Of a stretch of 64,000 bases of DNA, positions 61,732-64,000 are shown in pieces. The translations under genes were made by a program, and so were the position numbers. This stretch comes from Xiphias gladius. Taxonomy: Eukaryota; Chordata; Actinopteri; Istiophoriformes; Xiphiidae. Location: contig NC_053402.1 of assembly GCF_016859285.1 (NCBI RefSeq), positions 25,422,556 through 25,486,555 on the forward strand, given 5' to 3'. The stretch's first letter is position 1. The number at the start of each line of letters is the position of its first letter. Under the pieces are notes generated by a model that did not search any database, was not told the origin of the DNA, and saw only the letters and a program-made list of their open reading frames with translations.

Positions 61732-64000
61732 TGACGTCGTCAGTGGCGTCACCGGTCCCTCTGTTCAGACTCGGATCAGGATCACTGCCTGTGGTCGCCA
61801 GTGACGATAAACACGATCGTGCGGAGCTCTCTCTCGCTGCGATCATCCCATTACGTCATCATCCCAGCGTGCCGATGATGATGTCCTCGCCACAACATCA
61901 TTAAGACATGGTGATGATGTCATCAACAGAACCGTTTAGCACGCAGCTCACCGCCAAAATAAAAGTCTCTAGCTTACCGGGCGGCTTCTTGGCTACCAGA
62001 ATCCTCCAGACTGGACACGGTAAAGGAGCAGTCCGGCATTTTAAGAAACCTGTTTTTTGACCTTTTACGCCAAAATGATTATTATTAATTCAATCTCTGT
62101 GGATCGAGTACGAAGTGTTTAGCCTAGTTGAGCAGAAGGACTGGAGGCAGAGGGAAACTGCTAGCATAGCTTCACCTTCTCTTTCACTTTATTCTATTAT
62201 GACCCCACAAGCAGGTACGGAGGTAGTTACAGAGGGTAAAAAAAACCCCAAGAAACATAAGTAACGCAAGTGGACGTTCCCCAAACCGTCCCGGAAAGAA
62301 ATAAACAAATTCATAACTACACAAGCCGACGAGTAAACAAGCATATTATAACCGCCGTTATCATTTTAGCAGGACCTGTGACTCCCGAGTGCCGTAACAC
62401 TGGCGAGCTTTTCTTCCTGTCTCCAGTCTTTGTGCTAAGCCAGGCTAATGGACCTCATCGCTGAAAGCGATGTCTGTCTGAAACATCTGCAGCCGGGGTC
62501 CGGGCTGACTCAGCAGCTTGTGATGGGACAGATCGACTGAATGTGAACCGATACAGGCTAAAAACCCAGGGATCAAGTTGTAGCTCACAGCTAACTCACT
62601 GTCTCCATAGCAACACTGGAGTCCCAAAGCCTAGGGCACGCTTGTACCCGAAATCAGAGAAAGACAAAGTATAATGACAGGAGTGATAAAATCCAGTACA
62701 TTTTTTCGGTATTACTAAGTCTCATCGTGGTTCTCATGGTTCTCGTGGTTCTCATACTCCTGACACAGCTACTCTCCCCTCTGTCCATTCATATGCTGAT
62801 TTTCAACCTGCGTTGAAAACCCACTGACTTAAAAGTCAGTTTAAAATTGGGCCCATGAGATCACAGTACCTCTCCTAACTGTTTTTACCACCTGAAACCC
62901 CTGCATCCGAGCAGAAAACACATTAAAACCCGTTCATATATATTATAAATTGACCCCACATTTGGGATCAGCCCCGCAGCCTTTACAGGGTTTTCTTTGC
63001 CCTCGTGTCCTCACGAACTGAGGTGACTCCTTTAAAATGAGCTGATTTCAGTGTAAAGTTCTGCCATTTTAAACGCTGGTGTGACCAGGCTTTGCCTCTG
63101 AGTAAAACAGAACACGGCAGGGTTTACACTAGATGTCAGACTCTTCCAGTAGAAAGGGGACATCCACAGCTTCCAAGCTCCACGTTGACCGGACATTTTG
63201 TCGGAAAACGACGCAGGCAAGGACAAACATCGGTCCGGGTCCACCCTCCGGTACGAGGGAGCAGCGGTGACGGACAGCCTCGCTGACCAATGAGACGGTG
63301 GAGGGACGAAGTCAAAAGCGGAAAATCAGACATAAGAGCGAGCTGCAGCGTGCAGACCGAAGCCTCAACCAGTCGCCTCTCTGACAAACATTATGCAGCA
63401 AACCTTCTGTACAAAAACTAAACACTCAAGTACAAACGTCCAGTTATACTGGAACTGTTTGGAGAACTGTGTAGGACACAAAGATATACAAAGATATTCT
63501 ACATCTATATTTTTTGTTAATATGAATATATGCCTGTGCAAATATTATGACTATAAAAGTGTGTGGGGCTCAAACTGTGTGTACGACAGGTTTGAAACAC
63601 TGTGGAGTATAAAACGCATCTAAAGGAAAAGAGATGTTCTGGTGTATGTATTTTAATGTGTGTTTTATGTTGTAAAGACATTATATATATAAAACTATAC
63701 GCTCATAAGGATCCTGCCGGCCTCATCTTTGGTTCTTTTGTCTCTGAAGAGTTTGAGCTCTAGTACAGAGATGCTTGTTTGAAAATCACAGAGCTCCTCT
63801 AAAGGGCCACAGAGGGACACAGACCGTCTCTTTCAACCGGGGGGGTCCACGGATGGTCATTGTTATTTCAGTCAATTTTGGAGTGAAAACTCAAAACATC
63901 ACCCACTTCCAGCTTTTCCACTGCGAAGATTTAGTGTTTCTCTGTTTGTTATAAACTGAATCTCATTGTGATCTTACACAGTTTTAGATGAAAAATCGGT
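61732..64000 (+). other. REV-ERB 3' UTR and downstream flank
   Basis: No further gene is recognised. In mammals the 3' end of NR1D1 overlaps the opposite-strand THRA gene; no THRA exon is visible here on the minus strand. Confidence 0.45.
61958..61963 (+). terminator. First AATAAA after the REV-ERB stop codon
   Basis: A canonical hexamer 227 nt after the stop. REV-ERB transcripts usually have long 3' UTRs, so a more distal site may be the main one; another AATAAA is at about 62302. Confidence 0.4.

Overview
The window is nuclear DNA of a ray-finned (teleost) fish. It carries three recognisable vertebrate protein genes with GT-AG introns, long stretches of non-coding DNA, many microsatellites, and numerous copies of small dispersed repeats of a type common in fish genomes. 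There are no bacterial-style operons, CRISPR arrays or phage genes. Exon coordinates were derived by hand from reading frame, splice sites and remembered family sequences; no search or alignment was run.

Layout. Positions 1-7.6 kb hold no gene I can support, but at least eight copies of a hAT-like MITE and one degenerate minisatellite. At 7.6-9.2 kb lies a CpG-rich, promoter-like region, followed by the most striking object in the window: a 2,165-bp array (9186-11350) built only of NGCCG pentamers. Its core is 138 consecutive identical 15-bp units, about 93% GC and open in all six frames. An (AGAC)-type array follows at 11.7-12.55 kb, then about 2.7 kb of unremarkable DNA. THOC6 (15.46-22.51 kb, + strand, 13 coding exons, 323 aa) is the WD40 subunit of the THO/TREX mRNA export complex. 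MED15 (42.13-25.86 kb, - strand, 18 coding exons, 842 aa) is the Mediator tail subunit, with an N-terminal KIX domain, very long Gln/Ala tracts and a conserved C-terminal domain. THOC6 and MED15 are convergent, with their stop codons 3.3 kb apart. A REV-ERB nuclear receptor gene (46.03-61.73 kb, + strand, 8 coding exons) lies head-to-head with MED15 across 3.9 kb. It has an intact C4 DNA-binding domain and a ligand-binding domain that keeps both known haem ligands (Cys and His) and lacks an AF-2 helix. Its hinge exon cannot be read in one frame.

Functional links. All three genes act in the nucleus, in mRNA export, Pol II coactivation and circadian/metabolic repression. They look like ordinary chromosomal neighbours, not a cluster with a shared task. 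The regulatory signals that stand out are ZNF143/THAP11-like motifs in the THOC6 promoter and inside receptor intron 1, and a cluster of CACGTG E-boxes in and upstream of receptor intron 1, which fits a clock-controlled gene. I found no convincing new multi-gene system. The items most worth a second look are the perfect GC pentamer array, the frame-broken receptor hinge exon, the intronic E-box and ZNF143-like sites, and a perfect 15-bp intronic hairpin beside a retrotransposon fragment.
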